Assembly (NCBI GenBank): GCA_018334995.1 | Contig: JAGXKW010000009.1 | Span: forward strand, 17,931-65,648 | Reading direction: 5' to 3' | Length of the DNA stretch: 47,718 bases | From: Wenzhouxiangellaceae bacterium | GTDB taxonomy: Bacteria; Pseudomonadota; Gammaproteobacteria; Xanthomonadales; Wenzhouxiangellaceae | Shown: in pieces, positions 26,447-36,024 of the stretch | How positions within the stretch are numbered: the first letter of the stretch is position 1 | Layout of the letters: each line of letters begins with the position of its first letter | Notes under the pieces: generated by a model | Told to the model about the DNA's origin: nothing | Database searches by the model: none | What the model saw: only the letters and a program-made list of their open reading frames with translations | Position numbers and translations under genes: made by a program

Positions 26447-27700
26447 ATGCCCGACTGGGCCGATGACACGCGACTCGAGGGCCTGGAAGTCTACCGGGTC
26501 GGCGGGGCAATCCGCGATGAACTGCTGGGCTTGAGGCCTTCCGAACATGATTTCGTTGTCGTCGGCGCCGATCCCGCGCAGTTGCTGGCGCGCGGCTTTC
26601 GCGCGGTCGGGCGCGATTTCCCGGTGTTCCTGCACCCCGACAGCCACGAAGAATTTGCGCTGGCGCGCACCGAGCGCAAGTCGGCACCGGGCTATCGCGG
26701 TTTCGTGTTCCATACCGGGCCGGAAGTTTCGCTCGAAGACGACCTCGCGCGCCGCGACCTGACCGTCAATGCAATCGCCGAGGATCGCGAGGGCTGCCTG
26801 ATCGACCCGTTCGGCGGCCGGGCCGATCTGGATCGGAAAATCCTGCGCCACGTCTCCGCGGCGTTTGTCGAGGACCCGGTGCGCCTGATCCGGCTGGCCC
26901 GTTTCGCGACCCGCTTCGATACGTTCTCGATTGCGTCGGAGACCCTGGAGCTGTGCCGGGTACTGGTCGCCTCGGGCGAGGTCGACCACCTCGTTCCCGA
27001 ACGGATATGGCAGGAAATGGCGCGCGCGCTGATGCTCGAGCGGCCCTCGCGCTTCTTTCGGGTGTTGCGCGAAACCGGGGCGCTGGCGCGGCTGCTGCCC
27101 GAGCTCGACGCGCTGTGGGGCGTGCCGCAGGTGCCGGAATTTCATCCCGAGATCGATACCGGGGTGCATGTCATGCTCGTGCTCGACCAGGCCGCCGCCA
27201 TGCAGGCTCCACTGGACGTTCGCTTCGCCTGCCTGGTCCATGACCTCGGCAAGGCGCTGACGCCGACCGAGCAGTTGCCGAAACATCACGGCCATGAAAA
27301 ACGCGGTCTCGAACCGGTCTCCGACGTCTGCGACCGGTTGCGGGTGCCCAACGAAACGCGAAACCTGGCCATGCTGGTCTGCGAATTGCACCTGGTGTGT
27401 CACCGCGCGGCTGAACTCAGGCCCGGTACCGTCATGCAGCTGCTCAAGCGCGCCGACGCGTTGCGCAGACCGCAACGCTTCGAACGTTTCCTGCTCGCCT
27501 GCGAAGCCGACAAGCGCGGACGCAAGGGCCGCGGCGACCGACGCTATCCGCCTGCGGAACTGCTCAGGCGCGCGCGGGCGGCGGCAACGGCGGTTTCGGC
27601 CGAGCCATTGCGGCAAAAGGGGCTGACAGGCAAAGCGCTGGGCGAGGCCCTGCAACAGGCGCGCACCGAGGCCATCGCCTCGGTCTACGCCGAAAACTGA
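26447..27700 (+). CDS. cca: CCA tRNA nucleotidyltransferase (multifunctional CCA protein)
   Basis: Adds or repairs the 3' CCA end of tRNAs. 417 residues, E. coli type (about 412). The nucleotidyltransferase head carries VGGAIRDELLG (18-28) and the metal motif reads EHDFVVVG (33-40). There, E33 replaces the usual first Asp of the DxD pair, while D35 is kept. RRDLTVNAIAEDREG and EDPVRLIRLARFATRFD follow. The C-terminal HD phosphohydrolase domain shows CLVHDLGKALTPTEQLPKHH. The start gives about 13 residues more than the usual N-terminus; no closer start codon or clear ribosome binding site was found. It is convergent with the EAL gene, 12 bases away. Confidence 0.94.
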   Translation: MPDWADDTRLEGLEVYRVGGAIRDELLGLRPSEHDFVVVGADPAQLLARGFRAVGRDFPVFLHPDSHEEFALARTERKSAPGYRGFVFHTGPEVSLEDDLARRDLTVNAIAEDREGCLIDPFGGRADLDRKILRHVSAAFVEDPVRLIRLARFATRFDTFSIASETLELCRVLVASGEVDHLVPERIWQEMARALMLERPSRFFRVLRETGALARLLPELDALWGVPQVPEFHPEIDTGVHVMLVLDQAAAMQAPLDVRFACLVHDLGKALTPTEQLPKHHGHEKRGLEPVSDVCDRLRVPNETRNLAMLVCELHLVCHRAAELRPGTVMQLLKRADALRRPQRFERFLLACEADKRGRKGRGDRRYPPAELLRRARAAATAVSAEPLRQKGLTGKALGEALQQARTEAIASVYAEN

Positions 27701-27712
27701 CTCGCGGCCGAT

Positions 27713-29752
27713 TCAATCCGGCAGCCGAATCGGCCCGAAAGCGCATTCGTGCGGGCTGGCCGGCTTCTGCAGCAGGTAGCCCTGGGCCAGGTCGCACCCA
27801 TGCTCGACCAGGAATTCGAACTGCGCGGTCGATTCCACGCCTTCTGCCACGACCTCAAGCCCCAGCCGATGGCCCAGCGCGATCATGGCCGCGACCAGGT
27901 CGCGCTGGCGCTGGTCGCGCAGCACACCGCGCAGGAATTCACGATCGAGCTTGATCCGATCGACCGGCAACTTGACCAGGTTCGCCAGGCTGCTGTAGCC
28001 GGTACCGAAATCATCCAGCGCCACGCCGACACCCTCCCGGTGCAGGGCATCGATCTGCCCGGCCGCATGCGGCAGATCGCGCAATGCGGTATTTTCGGTG
28101 ATCTCCAGTTCGAGTCGATCCGGCGACACGGCATGGCGTTTGCAGGCTTGCACGACACGCTCGACGAGGTCGTCACGCTGGAAACACTGCGCGCTCACGT
28201 TGACTGCCATCATGAGTTCGGTGCGGCCCTGGCGCGACCACCGCGCCAGCTGCTTGAGCGCCGATGTCAGTGCCAGCGACTCGAGCTCGTCGAGAACGCC
28301 GATGCTGGCGGCCTCATCGATGAACGCCTCCGGACGCAGCACGCCGCGCCTGGGATGCCGCCAGCGCAACAGCGCCTCGAAACCGGCCACGCGCCGGTCT
28401 GCCACGTGAACCAGTGGCTGGTAGAAAAGCTCGAACCTTTTCTCGGACAAACCGCGGCGCAATTCACTTTCGAATTGCAGCGCGGTGTCGACTCGGCCCT
28501 GATCGTGTGGGTCGATCTGCTGATACAGGGTCAGGGCCCGGCCGATACGGGCCGACTGGACCAGCGCATCCTTGCTGTGCTGGAGCAGCTTTTCCGGCGT
28601 TAGTGCGTCGTCGGGATAAATGCTGATGCCGGCGCAAAAGGTGACGAAGACTTCCTGGCCGTTAGAATCCACGGATCGAAGTGCACTGGCCAGAAGACTC
28701 TTCGCCCAGGACTCGATGCTGTCCGGCTCGTCCAGCGTTGGCCGGGCGATCACGAAATCGCGGTCGCTGACGCGACCCAGCGCACAACGCTGGTTGATGG
28801 CTTCATGAAAGCGCTGCGCAGCCTCGGCGATGATCTGCTCGGTGCGCTGCCAGCCCAAAGCCTGGTTCAGCATGGCATAACGGTTCACGCCCAGCGACAC
28901 CACCGCAACGCGCCGCACGCCGGTACGACCGATCATCGCTTCTAGCTCTTCGACCAGCATTGCCCGGTTGGGCAATCCGGTCGTCGGGTCGTGCCGACGC
29001 ACGTGCTGCAGTTCCTTGTGCGCCCGGCGGGTTCGCTGCTGCTGGAGTTCGAGCAGCCACACTACGATGCCCAGACCGATCACCGACTGGAACAGGAAGT
29101 CGAGCAATCCCGAGTAACTGACATAAAACGGGGCCGGATATCCCGCGCGAATCGCCAGATTGATGCCGAGCATGTGCAGCATCTGCAGGCCGAATAGACA
29201 GAATCCGATCGAACCGATACGTGCGCCAACCAGGCCGGAAGTTCGCTGGGCGCGCCACAACAGCAGGCCGGCGACCAGAAATGCCAGGCCGGTCAGGGCA
29301 TAGCGCGACTCCACACGCAATAACGTCCGCAGATCGCCGGCCGGCGCATCGAGCGCGCCCAGGCTCGCCGAGAACACCCCGATCAGCGCGGCCGCGCCCA
29401 CCAGCGCGATTTCGAGCCGTCGAGACACGACTTTCTGGCGGACCGCTTCCCAGGTGCCGATCATCAGCCAGACGACATGCGGATACACCGCCCCCAGCGA
29501 TACGGCCAGGCACAGTAATCGAAGCAGATCGTATGCAGGACCGGCCAGGTAAAGACCCGAAGTGGTGGCGGAGAATCCCAGGTAGACGGCAAGGGCCAAA
29601 GTGCTGAAGGCCCAATGCTGGAGAAATGCATGTCGAAAGCTATGGAAAAAATACAGCAGCAACGCCGCAAGCACCAGGGCGGCCATGCTCTGCACGGACC
29701 GGATCGCGATCACGATTTCGCTCGGATGAATATCCACGGCCTTGAGACTCAC
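27713..29752 (-). CDS. Membrane-bound EAL phosphodiesterase with degenerate GGDEF domain
   Basis: Predicted cyclic-di-GMP phosphodiesterase, 679 residues from the GTG at 29752. Residues about 20-235 contain seven or eight membrane helices of a sensor type I cannot classify. A GGDEF-like domain (about 250-415) begins HDPTTGLPNRAML, but the active-site motif is SDRDF (329-333) instead of GGDEF, so it should not make c-di-GMP. The EAL domain has its key residues: EALLR (459-463), LEITEN (549-554), DDFGTGYSS (580-588), K601, E638 in AEGVES and Q662. So hydrolysis is expected. The start codon is uncertain: several in-frame GTGs lie between 29779 and 29720 and none has a good ribosome binding site. 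A perfect CRP-type palindrome lies just upstream. Confidence 0.9.
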   Translation of the reverse strand: MSLKAVDIHPSEIVIAIRSVQSMAALVLAALLLYFFHSFRHAFLQHWAFSTLALAVYLGFSATTSGLYLAGPAYDLLRLLCLAVSLGAVYPHVVWLMIGTWEAVRQKVVSRRLEIALVGAAALIGVFSASLGALDAPAGDLRTLLRVESRYALTGLAFLVAGLLLWRAQRTSGLVGARIGSIGFCLFGLQMLHMLGINLAIRAGYPAPFYVSYSGLLDFLFQSVIGLGIVVWLLELQQQRTRRAHKELQHVRRHDPTTGLPNRAMLVEELEAMIGRTGVRRVAVVSLGVNRYAMLNQALGWQRTEQIIAEAAQRFHEAINQRCALGRVSDRDFVIARPTLDEPDSIESWAKSLLASALRSVDSNGQEVFVTFCAGISIYPDDALTPEKLLQHSKDALVQSARIGRALTLYQQIDPHDQGRVDTALQFESELRRGLSEKRFELFYQPLVHVADRRVAGFEALLRWRHPRRGVLRPEAFIDEAASIGVLDELESLALTSALKQLARWSRQGRTELMMAVNVSAQCFQRDDLVERVVQACKRHAVSPDRLELEITENTALRDLPHAAGQIDALHREGVGVALDDFGTGYSSLANLVKLPVDRIKLDREFLRGVLRDQRQRDLVAAMIALGHRLGLEVVAEGVESTAQFEFLVEHGCDLAQGYLLQKPASPHECAFGPIRLPD

Positions 29753-29784
29753 CGGTATGCCGGAATCGCGAGCATACACTAAAA

Positions 29785-29800
29785 TGTGATGCAAATCACA
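29785..29800 (-). promoter_or_regulatory. CRP/Clp-type binding site upstream of the EAL gene
   Basis: TGTGATGCAAATCACA has perfect TGTGA and TCACA half-sites six bases apart, within a longer near-palindrome (AAATGTGA...TCACATAAA). It lies in the 92-bp gap between the TonB receptor stop and the EAL gene. This is the consensus of CRP, and also of Clp, the CRP-like factor of Xanthomonas that is inhibited by c-di-GMP. A site centred near 29792 would place a class II start point around 29751. Confidence 0.75.
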
Positions 29801-29844
29801 TAAAGTGTCGCTTGATTCAGTCGAAAGGGCTCGACCGTCCCGGC

Positions 29845-32616
29845 TCAGGCGCCATCGCCACGCAGAAGATCGAGCCGTAGCCAGAAGGTCGTGCCCAGCG
29901 CGCGATACGTACCCAGGTCCGTATTGGCCGCATCGGCATTGGCGAAGAACGGCGGCTCGATGTCGGTCAGGTTCTGAATACCGCCCGACAGGCGCCATCC
30001 GGGGGCAGGCGTCCATTCGACATCGATATCGTGATAAAGCACCGGGCCGGCCCGGTTTACGGTGCCCGGAAAGACCTCGTCGCCTCGCTCGCGAACGACG
30101 CCGATCCAGTGCGCCCGGTAGCCCAGCTTCCACTGTGCAAGTTGCCAATCGAGGCGATACTGCCCGCGCCACTCGGGAATGGCGCCGAAATTGTCCTGGT
30201 CGAATTCGCCTTCGCCGAACAGCGGCGCGGCCCCCTCGAATGCCACTAGCTCGCGCTCGATGACGTGGCTGAGCATCACACGATGCTGAAGGGTGGATTT
30301 TCCTGCCGCCATCATCCAGTCCAGTTCCAGGTCCACGCCGCGCGCGGTCTCGTTGGCGATATTCTGCAGCCTGGCTTCGACGGCGCGTATGGCACCCCCC
30401 GGTTCGCGCACGATCGCATCGCAAAACCGGGCCGCGCCCGTGGCCAGGCACTGCTGGAGAATACTGTTGGCGCCAAGCGCACCGATGCCGTCGCTGATCT
30501 CGATGTCGTAGTAATCCAACGCCAGGTTCAGACCGCGAACCGCGGACGGTTGCCAGCTCAGGCCGAGCGTGAAGATATCGGCCGATTCCGGCGCCAGGTC
30601 CGGATTGCCGCCGGACAGCTCCGGCGTTTCCTCGCCGCTCTGGTCAAAGCTTCCGTCGGCGGGTACGCCCTGGTCGATGCAGCGCTGGATTCCGGTCGGC
30701 GTCAACGCGTCGAAATCACTGCAGGGGTCGTTGACGATCGGGTTGGCCTGGCTTTGCGCGCCGAACAGTTCGCCCACGTTGGGCGCACGAAACGACTCCG
30801 ACCAGGCACCGCGAAAACTCAACGCCTCCAGCGGCTGCCAGCCCAGGCCGATCTCGAAGATCGATTCGGTGCCGAAGTTCGAGAAATCCACCAGCCGCGC
30901 GCCCAGGTCCAGGTCCATGCTCCGCGCGAAACGGGCGCCGGCGGCCAGCGGTACGCCGAACTCGAGGTAGACCTCGCGGCTGTCGAATGCCCCGCGCGTC
31001 CGCCCCCGGGCATTACCGGTAGTATTGCCGGCCTGTGTCTGCGCATCGGGCCGATCCAGCGCGCGCTCCTCGCGCCATTCGAACCCGGTGGCCGCGGCCA
31101 CCGGACCGGCCGGGGCCATGAACAGGTCGCCGGTGACGTTGAAATCGAACACGGTCTGTTCGTTGAAGCCTGAATCGGCCAGCCGGGTACCGACGAAATC
31201 CAGCATTTCCGGCGTGATGCTGCCCGGGCCGCCGAACAGGTTCAGCGGCGTGCAGCCGGCAATCGGCGCGTCCGGCGTGCCGCACACGGCCTGCGCCGTG
31301 GCGTCGCGAAAGGAAGGACCCAGCGCCACGCGCAAGCGGTCGTCGAGCAGGTCTCCGGTCTTTTGCTGATCGGTTTCGTTGCGCCCGTGGTTGATCGCGG
31401 CATCCCAGAACCACTGTCCGAACTGCCCGTCGGCGCCGAGCACGAAGCGCCAGGCGTGGTTGTCCTGGCTGAACGTTCGCGGACCGGCCTCGACCAGCCT
31501 GCGCCGCACGTCGGTCAGGGTTTCGCCGAAAGGATTGAACAGGTTGGCCGCATCGACCACCACGCCCTGCTCGCGCGTGGTGAAGAACGGCAGCGGCGCC
31601 AGCTGCTGGCTCGAGTCGCGCTGGTGCACGAATGCCTGGGCGTGCAGACGCAGCGCCGGCGAGAAGCGCCAATGGCCGCGACCGAACGCGGTCAGCCGTT
31701 CCGAAGCCTGCAGCAGGTCCTCGAACGGATTGAAGTTGAACCGATCGGTGTCGGGACCGGATTCAATGAACGGGCGGAAGTCGGCGGGATCGTCACCGTC
31801 GCGACCGTCGATCAGGGTCAGGCGCCCCAGCGAGGTCCGGAACTGGCCCGCTGGCGGCGCCGACGAGCCATCGAAGACGATCCGGTTGTCCGGGCCCTCC
31901 AGCGAAAGGCGCTGGCGCGAAAAGCCGCGCGCGCCCTTGCTCACCGACGGCTGGTCGGTGTAGTCGAGGCCCAGCACGAAACCGCCGCGGTCGAAAGTCC
32001 GGCCGGTGACGGCATTGAAGGTAAAGGTCTCGGCATCGCCCCGGCTGGTAATGCTGGACTGGGCCGACAGCTCCACGCCGTCAAAGGCATCGCGGGTGAT
32101 GATATTGATGACGCCGGCCAGCGCGTCCGCGCCGTACTCGACCGATGCACCGGACTTGAACACCTCGATGCGCTCGACCATGGCCACCGGGAGCATTCCG
32201 ATGTCGACAACGCCGCTGGCACCGTTGCCGCCGGGAACGAAACGGCGGCCGTCGACCAGCACCAGCGTGCGCTCGGGCCCCAGGCCGCGCAGTTCCACGG
32301 TCTCGATGCCGCGCGACAGGCCACCGCCCTGGCCGCGCTGGCTGGTCTGGGTGTTGAGCGGCGAACCGCTGGTGAAGGTCAGCTGCTGCAGGATATCGCC
32401 GAGCCGGTGCTGACCGGTTGCCAGCAGTTCCTCGCGCGTGACCCGCGTGATCGGCCAGGCGCGCGCGCCAAAGAAGCCGCGCAGGCGGGTGCCGGTCACG
32501 GCGACTTTTTCCAGCGCCCGGGCGGTTTCGTCGGAAGCCGGGGACTGGGCGCGCGAACAAGGCACCGCAACGATACACATCCCAAGCGCGAGTGCGCCAA
32601 TGCGCAAATACGTCAT
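29845..32616 (-). CDS. TonB-dependent outer-membrane receptor
   Basis: Outer-membrane gated channel, 923 residues. Signal peptide [24 protein letters not shown]; TonB-box-like segment [13 protein letters not shown]. The plug domain includes [39 protein letters not shown] and [19 protein letters not shown] followed by LAGVINII. The beta-barrel follows, with the late conserved blocks [20 protein letters not shown] and [20 protein letters not shown]. The last strand ends [16 protein letters not shown], lacking the usual terminal Phe. The ligand is unknown; receptors of this kind in xanthomonads import siderophores, cobalamin or sugars. It starts 16 bases after purH, which is probably a coincidence of packing. 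Confidence 0.95.
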   Translation of the reverse strand: MTYLRIGALALGMCIVAVPCSRAQSPASDETARALEKVAVTGTRLRGFFGARAWPITRVTREELLATGQHRLGDILQQLTFTSGSPLNTQTSQRGQGGGLSRGIETVELRGLGPERTLVLVDGRRFVPGGNGASGVVDIGMLPVAMVERIEVFKSGASVEYGADALAGVINIITRDAFDGVELSAQSSITSRGDAETFTFNAVTGRTFDRGGFVLGLDYTDQPSVSKGARGFSRQRLSLEGPDNRIVFDGSSAPPAGQFRTSLGRLTLIDGRDGDDPADFRPFIESGPDTDRFNFNPFEDLLQASERLTAFGRGHWRFSPALRLHAQAFVHQRDSSQQLAPLPFFTTREQGVVVDAANLFNPFGETLTDVRRRLVEAGPRTFSQDNHAWRFVLGADGQFGQWFWDAAINHGRNETDQQKTGDLLDDRLRVALGPSFRDATAQAVCGTPDAPIAGCTPLNLFGGPGSITPEMLDFVGTRLADSGFNEQTVFDFNVTGDLFMAPAGPVAAATGFEWREERALDRPDAQTQAGNTTGNARGRTRGAFDSREVYLEFGVPLAAGARFARSMDLDLGARLVDFSNFGTESIFEIGLGWQPLEALSFRGAWSESFRAPNVGELFGAQSQANPIVNDPCSDFDALTPTGIQRCIDQGVPADGSFDQSGEETPELSGGNPDLAPESADIFTLGLSWQPSAVRGLNLALDYYDIEISDGIGALGANSILQQCLATGAARFCDAIVREPGGAIRAVEARLQNIANETARGVDLELDWMMAAGKSTLQHRVMLSHVIERELVAFEGAAPLFGEGEFDQDNFGAIPEWRGQYRLDWQLAQWKLGYRAHWIGVVRERGDEVFPGTVNRAGPVLYHDIDVEWTPAPGWRLSGGIQNLTDIEPPFFANADAANTDLGTYRALGTTFWLRLDLLRGDGA

Positions 32617-32632
32617 CGTCGTCCCATTCTCG

Positions 32633-34183
32633 TCAGTGCCGAAAGTGGCGCCGGCCGGTAAAAACCATCGCCATGCCGTGCCGGTCGGCCGCGGCGATCA
32701 CCTCTTCGTCGCGTTTCGACCCGCCGGGCTGGATGACGGCACGCACTCCGGCCCGGGCCGCCGTTTCTACCCCATCGGCAAACGGAAAGAACGCATCGGA
32801 CGCCATGCAGGCGCCGGCCGGATCGAAGCCCTGATCGGTGGCCTTCATCACGGCAATCCTGGAAGCATCCACGCGGCTCATCTGGCCGGCGCCGATGCCC
32901 AGGGTGGCCGCGTCGCGAGCCAGCACGATGGCGTTGGACCGCACCATTGCCACGCAGGCCCAGGCAAAAGCGAGGTCGCGCCATTCGTATTCATCGGGCA
33001 CACGTTCGCTCACCACATCGAATCCGTCGCGCCCGGAGAGCAAGGTATCGGGCACCTGGGCCAGCCAGCCGCCGTCGATGCGCCGCAGGTTGTAATCGGG
33101 CGGGCCCGAATCCGGCGGCGCGAGCAAACGCAGATTTTTCTTGCCCGCCAGCGCCCGGCGCGCGCCGCCCTCGAAATCGGGCGCAATCACGACCTCTACG
33201 AACTGCCCGGCCACGGCCTCGGCCGTTTCCGCGTCCACCGGCCGGTTGAATGCGACGATGCCGCCGAAAGCCGAGGTCGGGTCGGCGGCAAGCGCCTTGC
33301 GGTAAGCCGCTTGCAGCGAATCGGCGCACGCCGCACCGCAAGGGTTGGTGTGCTTGATGATGCAGCACGCCGGCGCATCACCGAGCGAACGCACCCCGCT
33401 CCAGGCGGCATCGGCGTCGAGGAGGTTGTTGTAGGACAGCGGCTTGCCCTGCAGCGGCGTGGCGCCGGCAAGCCCACCGGGCCGAGTGCCGCGGGCGGCA
33501 TACAGCCCCGCCGGCTGGTGCGGATTCTCGCCGTAGCGCAGGCTCGCGATCCGGTCCAGCGCCAGGTTGATGGTCGGCGGCAGCGCCTCTTCGGTGCCGC
33601 ACGCGGCGAGCCACTGGTTGATCTGGCCGTCATAGTTCGCGGTATGCGCGAATGCGCGGACGGCCAGTTCCAGCCGTGCGTGCGGATCCGGCATCGCCGG
33701 CAGCGCGTCGATCAGCGCCGGATAGTCTTCCGGGCTGCAGGCCACGGTCACACGCGCATTGTTCTTGGCCGCCGCGCGCAACATGGCCGGACCGCCGATG
33801 TCGATGTGCTCGATCGCTTCCTCCAGCGTGCATTCCGGCCGCGCCACGGTTTCGGCGAACGGGTACAGGTTGACCACGACCAGGTCGATCGGCGGCAGGC
33901 CGTGCTCGCGCGCCGTGTCGTCGTCGATGCCGTCGCGCGCCAGGATGCCGGCGTGCACTTTCGGATGCAGCGTCTTGACCCGGCCACCCATGATCTCCGG
34001 AAAGCCGGTGAAATCGGAAACCTCGCGCACGTCGATGCCGTGCTCGCGCAGCGTCCGCGCCGAGCCGCCCGTGGAGAGGATCTCGATGTCGTATTCGGCC
34101 AGCGCCCGGCCCAGTTCGAGCAGGCCGCGCTTGTCCGAAACGCTGATCAGCGCCCGCCGTATCCGACCTGGTCGAGTGCTCAC
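32633..34183 (-). CDS. purH: Bifunctional AICAR formyltransferase / IMP cyclohydrolase
   Basis: Catalyses the last two steps of IMP synthesis. 516 residues from a GTG whose GTGA overlaps the fis stop, so the two are translationally coupled. The N-terminal IMP cyclohydrolase domain begins [20 protein letters not shown] and contains [16 protein letters not shown] and [16 protein letters not shown]. The C-terminal transformylase domain has the catalytic Lys-His pair in [12 protein letters not shown], then GNGENPHQ-like [14 protein letters not shown], and ends with [21 protein letters not shown]. An open frame continues upstream to 34399, but that part is the shadow of fis. Confidence 0.97.
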   Translation of the reverse strand: MSTRPGRIRRALISVSDKRGLLELGRALAEYDIEILSTGGSARTLREHGIDVREVSDFTGFPEIMGGRVKTLHPKVHAGILARDGIDDDTAREHGLPPIDLVVVNLYPFAETVARPECTLEEAIEHIDIGGPAMLRAAAKNNARVTVACSPEDYPALIDALPAMPDPHARLELAVRAFAHTANYDGQINQWLAACGTEEALPPTINLALDRIASLRYGENPHQPAGLYAARGTRPGGLAGATPLQGKPLSYNNLLDADAAWSGVRSLGDAPACCIIKHTNPCGAACADSLQAAYRKALAADPTSAFGGIVAFNRPVDAETAEAVAGQFVEVVIAPDFEGGARRALAGKKNLRLLAPPDSGPPDYNLRRIDGGWLAQVPDTLLSGRDGFDVVSERVPDEYEWRDLAFAWACVAMVRSNAIVLARDAATLGIGAGQMSRVDASRIAVMKATDQGFDPAGACMASDAFFPFADGVETAARAGVRAVIQPGGSKRDEEVIAAADRHGMAMVFTGRRHFRH

Positions 34184-34431
34184 AACCCGTAGCGTCGGAT
34201 GCGATTGCGCAACGTGGAACGCGTCATGCCGAGAATTCCGGCAGCGCGCGACTGGTTGCCGCCGGTGTGTTCCAGTACCGTCCGGATCAGCGGCATCTCG
34301 ACCTCGCGCATAATGCGCTCGTACAGGTTGTCGGGCGGCGTATTGCCCATGTCTTCGAGATATTGCGCCACGGCTCTTGAGACGACATCCTTCAGACACG
34401 TCGAAGACGCTTCAGTGTCGGAATCCGGCAT
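34180..34431 (-). CDS. fis: Fis family DNA-binding protein
   Basis: Nucleoid-associated factor for inversion stimulation and global transcription control. 83 residues (E. coli Fis has 98). The N-terminal part (MPDSDTEASSTCLKDVVSRAVAQYLEDMG) is followed by the central helices (LYERIMREVEMPLIRTVLEHT) and the C-terminal helix-turn-helix [26 protein letters not shown], nearly identical to Fis. The start is placed at the ATG at 34431, which gives the family length; the frame is open to 34758 but that upstream part is composition-poor. The fis-purH order is usual for several gammaproteobacterial lineages, while dusB, common next to fis, is absent here. Confidence 0.95.
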   Translation of the reverse strand: MPDSDTEASSTCLKDVVSRAVAQYLEDMGNTPPDNLYERIMREVEMPLIRTVLEHTGGNQSRAAGILGMTRSTLRNRIRRYGL

Positions 34432-34514
34432 TGCTTGAACCAAAGATTGTCGGGGATGCCCACGACGCGCGGATGCGTCGGAGAGGCTCCCGGAAAAGTC
34501 ATTCCCTATGGAGG

Positions 34515-34523
34515 AATTTAGCA
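34515..34523 (-). promoter_or_regulatory. Probable extended -10 promoter of fis-purH, with leader hairpin
   Basis: On the minus strand TGC is followed by TAAATT; predicted start near 34508, about 77 bases before the fis ATG. The leader contains a GACGC/GCGTC hairpin at 34465-34480 with a six-base loop. Confidence 0.4.
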
Positions 34524-34559
34524 CATCGTCGACCGGATGCCGCCGCGAATCGATACCCA

Positions 34560-35396
34560 TCAGTAGTAAAAGGTCATGCTGAAACCCGACGGACGCGATG
34601 ACTCGACCGCCATTTCCAGCACCAGCGGCAGCCGGACGTCCGGCTTGAATCCGGCACTGCGGTCGGCCTGGGGCGAAAGGTAGTCGTCCGGCGCGAGGCG
34701 CCGGCGGGCGACTGTCTGCTGACTGGCGTCGAACAGCTCGAGTTCGATGTTCGGCCATGCGACTGGACGCGGCGAGCGATTGATCAGGACCGCGCTGATG
34801 ATGAACGCATCATCCAGCGACGGGTGCGGATGCATGTCGCGGGAGACCATTTGAACGGCGTCTTCGGCCGCCAGCGCAGGCGCATCGGCCAGGCCGAGCA
34901 TGCCCGGATCGATGCGCCATCGTTCCGGGCCCACCAGCTGCACGACGAACACGGCGACCAGGATCAGGGCCAGCGCGGGCCAGGCGAAGCGCATCCATGC
35001 CGGCGCAGGCTCGGGCTCCAGATCCAGCCGCAACACCGGCCCGCGGTCGTCATGGATGTCGTCTCCGCTGGCTTCGGGTGTCTCGGCGGCTTCGGCGGAA
35101 TCGATGATCTGTTCCTGCTCGACATGCGGCTGCAGCATGGGCGGCATGCCACTGGGCGCGATGGGCCGGCTGGAATCGTCGGGGAATTCCGGATAGAGGT
35201 GGGCCAGGGCATTGAGGGTGCGGCCGCAACTGCCGCAGCGCACCATGCCGCCGGCCTGACCAAGGTCCGAAAAACGCACCGGCAATACGGCATGGCAATG
35301 TTCGCAGCGGGTGAAGACGTAACCGCACACTTCCGGCGAACTGCGTATGTCCGATTCCGGAGATCCTGCCGCTTTACCCTTCGGCTGCTTTTCCAT
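34560..35396 (-). CDS. Zinc-ribbon and DUF3426 domain membrane protein
   Basis: 278 residues. The N-terminal MJ0042-type zinc ribbon has Cys pairs C31-x2-C34 and C54-x2-C57 (TRCEHCHAVLPVRFSD, MVRCGSCGRTLNAL). An acidic linker (about 70-133) precedes one membrane helix at about 138-156 (WPALALILVAVFVVQLVG). The rest is a DUF3426 domain of Ig-like appearance (DAFIISAVLINRSPRPVAWPNIELELFDASQQTVARRRL). Single-span proteins of this family often sit next to fis in Pseudomonas-like and xanthomonad genomes; their function is unknown. It begins ten bases after the DUF4124 gene and ends 128 bases before fis. Confidence 0.9.
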   Translation of the reverse strand: MEKQPKGKAAGSPESDIRSSPEVCGYVFTRCEHCHAVLPVRFSDLGQAGGMVRCGSCGRTLNALAHLYPEFPDDSSRPIAPSGMPPMLQPHVEQEQIIDSAEAAETPEASGDDIHDDRGPVLRLDLEPEPAPAWMRFAWPALALILVAVFVVQLVGPERWRIDPGMLGLADAPALAAEDAVQMVSRDMHPHPSLDDAFIISAVLINRSPRPVAWPNIELELFDASQQTVARRRLAPDDYLSPQADRSAGFKPDVRLPLVLEMAVESSRPSGFSMTFYY

Positions 35397-35405
35397 CGAC
35401 CGATG

Positions 35406-36011
35406 CTATCCCGAATCGGTCAGGCGGCGATGGCGCCGAAGTTCGACGGCCAGTTCCTCGTCCAGCGCCGCGAGCCGGGACTCGATCTGCTCGAGTCTTT
35501 CGGCGAGTTGCCGAATCGCGGCCCGATCGGCGGCGACGCGCTCGACGACCGATTCGGGCACCGGCTCGCCGCGCCGCTCCAGCGCGGCCGCGCGCTCCAC
35601 CCGGGCGGCGAACCGGTCGCGGTTCTGCTCGATCAGGGACTCGACCGACTCGCGCTCGGCGATGACCGTCTCGCGTCGGCTCTGGATGGATTGCCGGACA
35701 TCGTCCTCGGTCGGGAAGGCCGCCAGGAACAGACGATCCTGCTGCGCCTGGATCCGGCGCTGTTCGGCCTGTTCCCGCTTCTCGGACTGTTCGGCCTTGA
35801 GCGCGGCAAGCTCCTCGGCGGTCTTGACCCGATCCACGCGCTCCGTAACCAGGCCGTCGTCGTTCAAGCGGGCGTGCGCCTCGCCGGCCCGCTCGGGCGG
35901 CAGCGTCTGGCTGTAGTGCACTTCACCTTTTTCGTCCACCCACTTGTAGACACTCTGGGCCGAAGCCACCGCGGCCAGAGACAGCAGGATGATCAGCAAA
36001 CCCGTCTTCAT
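35406..36011 (-). CDS. Exported DUF4124 protein with coiled coil
   Basis: 201 residues from the ATG at 36011, which starts a signal peptide (MKTGLLIILLSLAAVASAQ). The mature N-terminus SVYKWVDEKGEVHYSQTLPP is the DUF4124 signature, a short WW-like beta segment. From about residue 55 onwards the chain is a long, highly charged helix (LAALKAEQSEKREQAEQRRIQAQQDR and LEQIESRLAALDEELAVELRR), predicted to be coiled coil. Periplasmic; role unknown. It lies 13 bases after pyrE and ten bases before the DUF3426 gene, so all three may share a transcript. Confidence 0.88.
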   Translation of the reverse strand: MKTGLLIILLSLAAVASAQSVYKWVDEKGEVHYSQTLPPERAGEAHARLNDDGLVTERVDRVKTAEELAALKAEQSEKREQAEQRRIQAQQDRLFLAAFPTEDDVRQSIQSRRETVIAERESVESLIEQNRDRFAARVERAAALERRGEPVPESVVERVAADRAAIRQLAERLEQIESRLAALDEELAVELRRHRRLTDSG

Positions 36012-36024
36012 TGATGGCGCCCGA

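Noticed and set aside
29753-30451. In-frame N-terminal extension of the EAL protein by over 200 codons
   Set aside because: It would lie wholly within the C-terminal part of the TonB receptor gene and across the CRP-type site; the sequence has no domain character.
32438-34192. 584-codon plus-strand frame opposite purH and the TonB receptor
   Set aside because: Shadow of purH, whose domains are unmistakable on the other strand.
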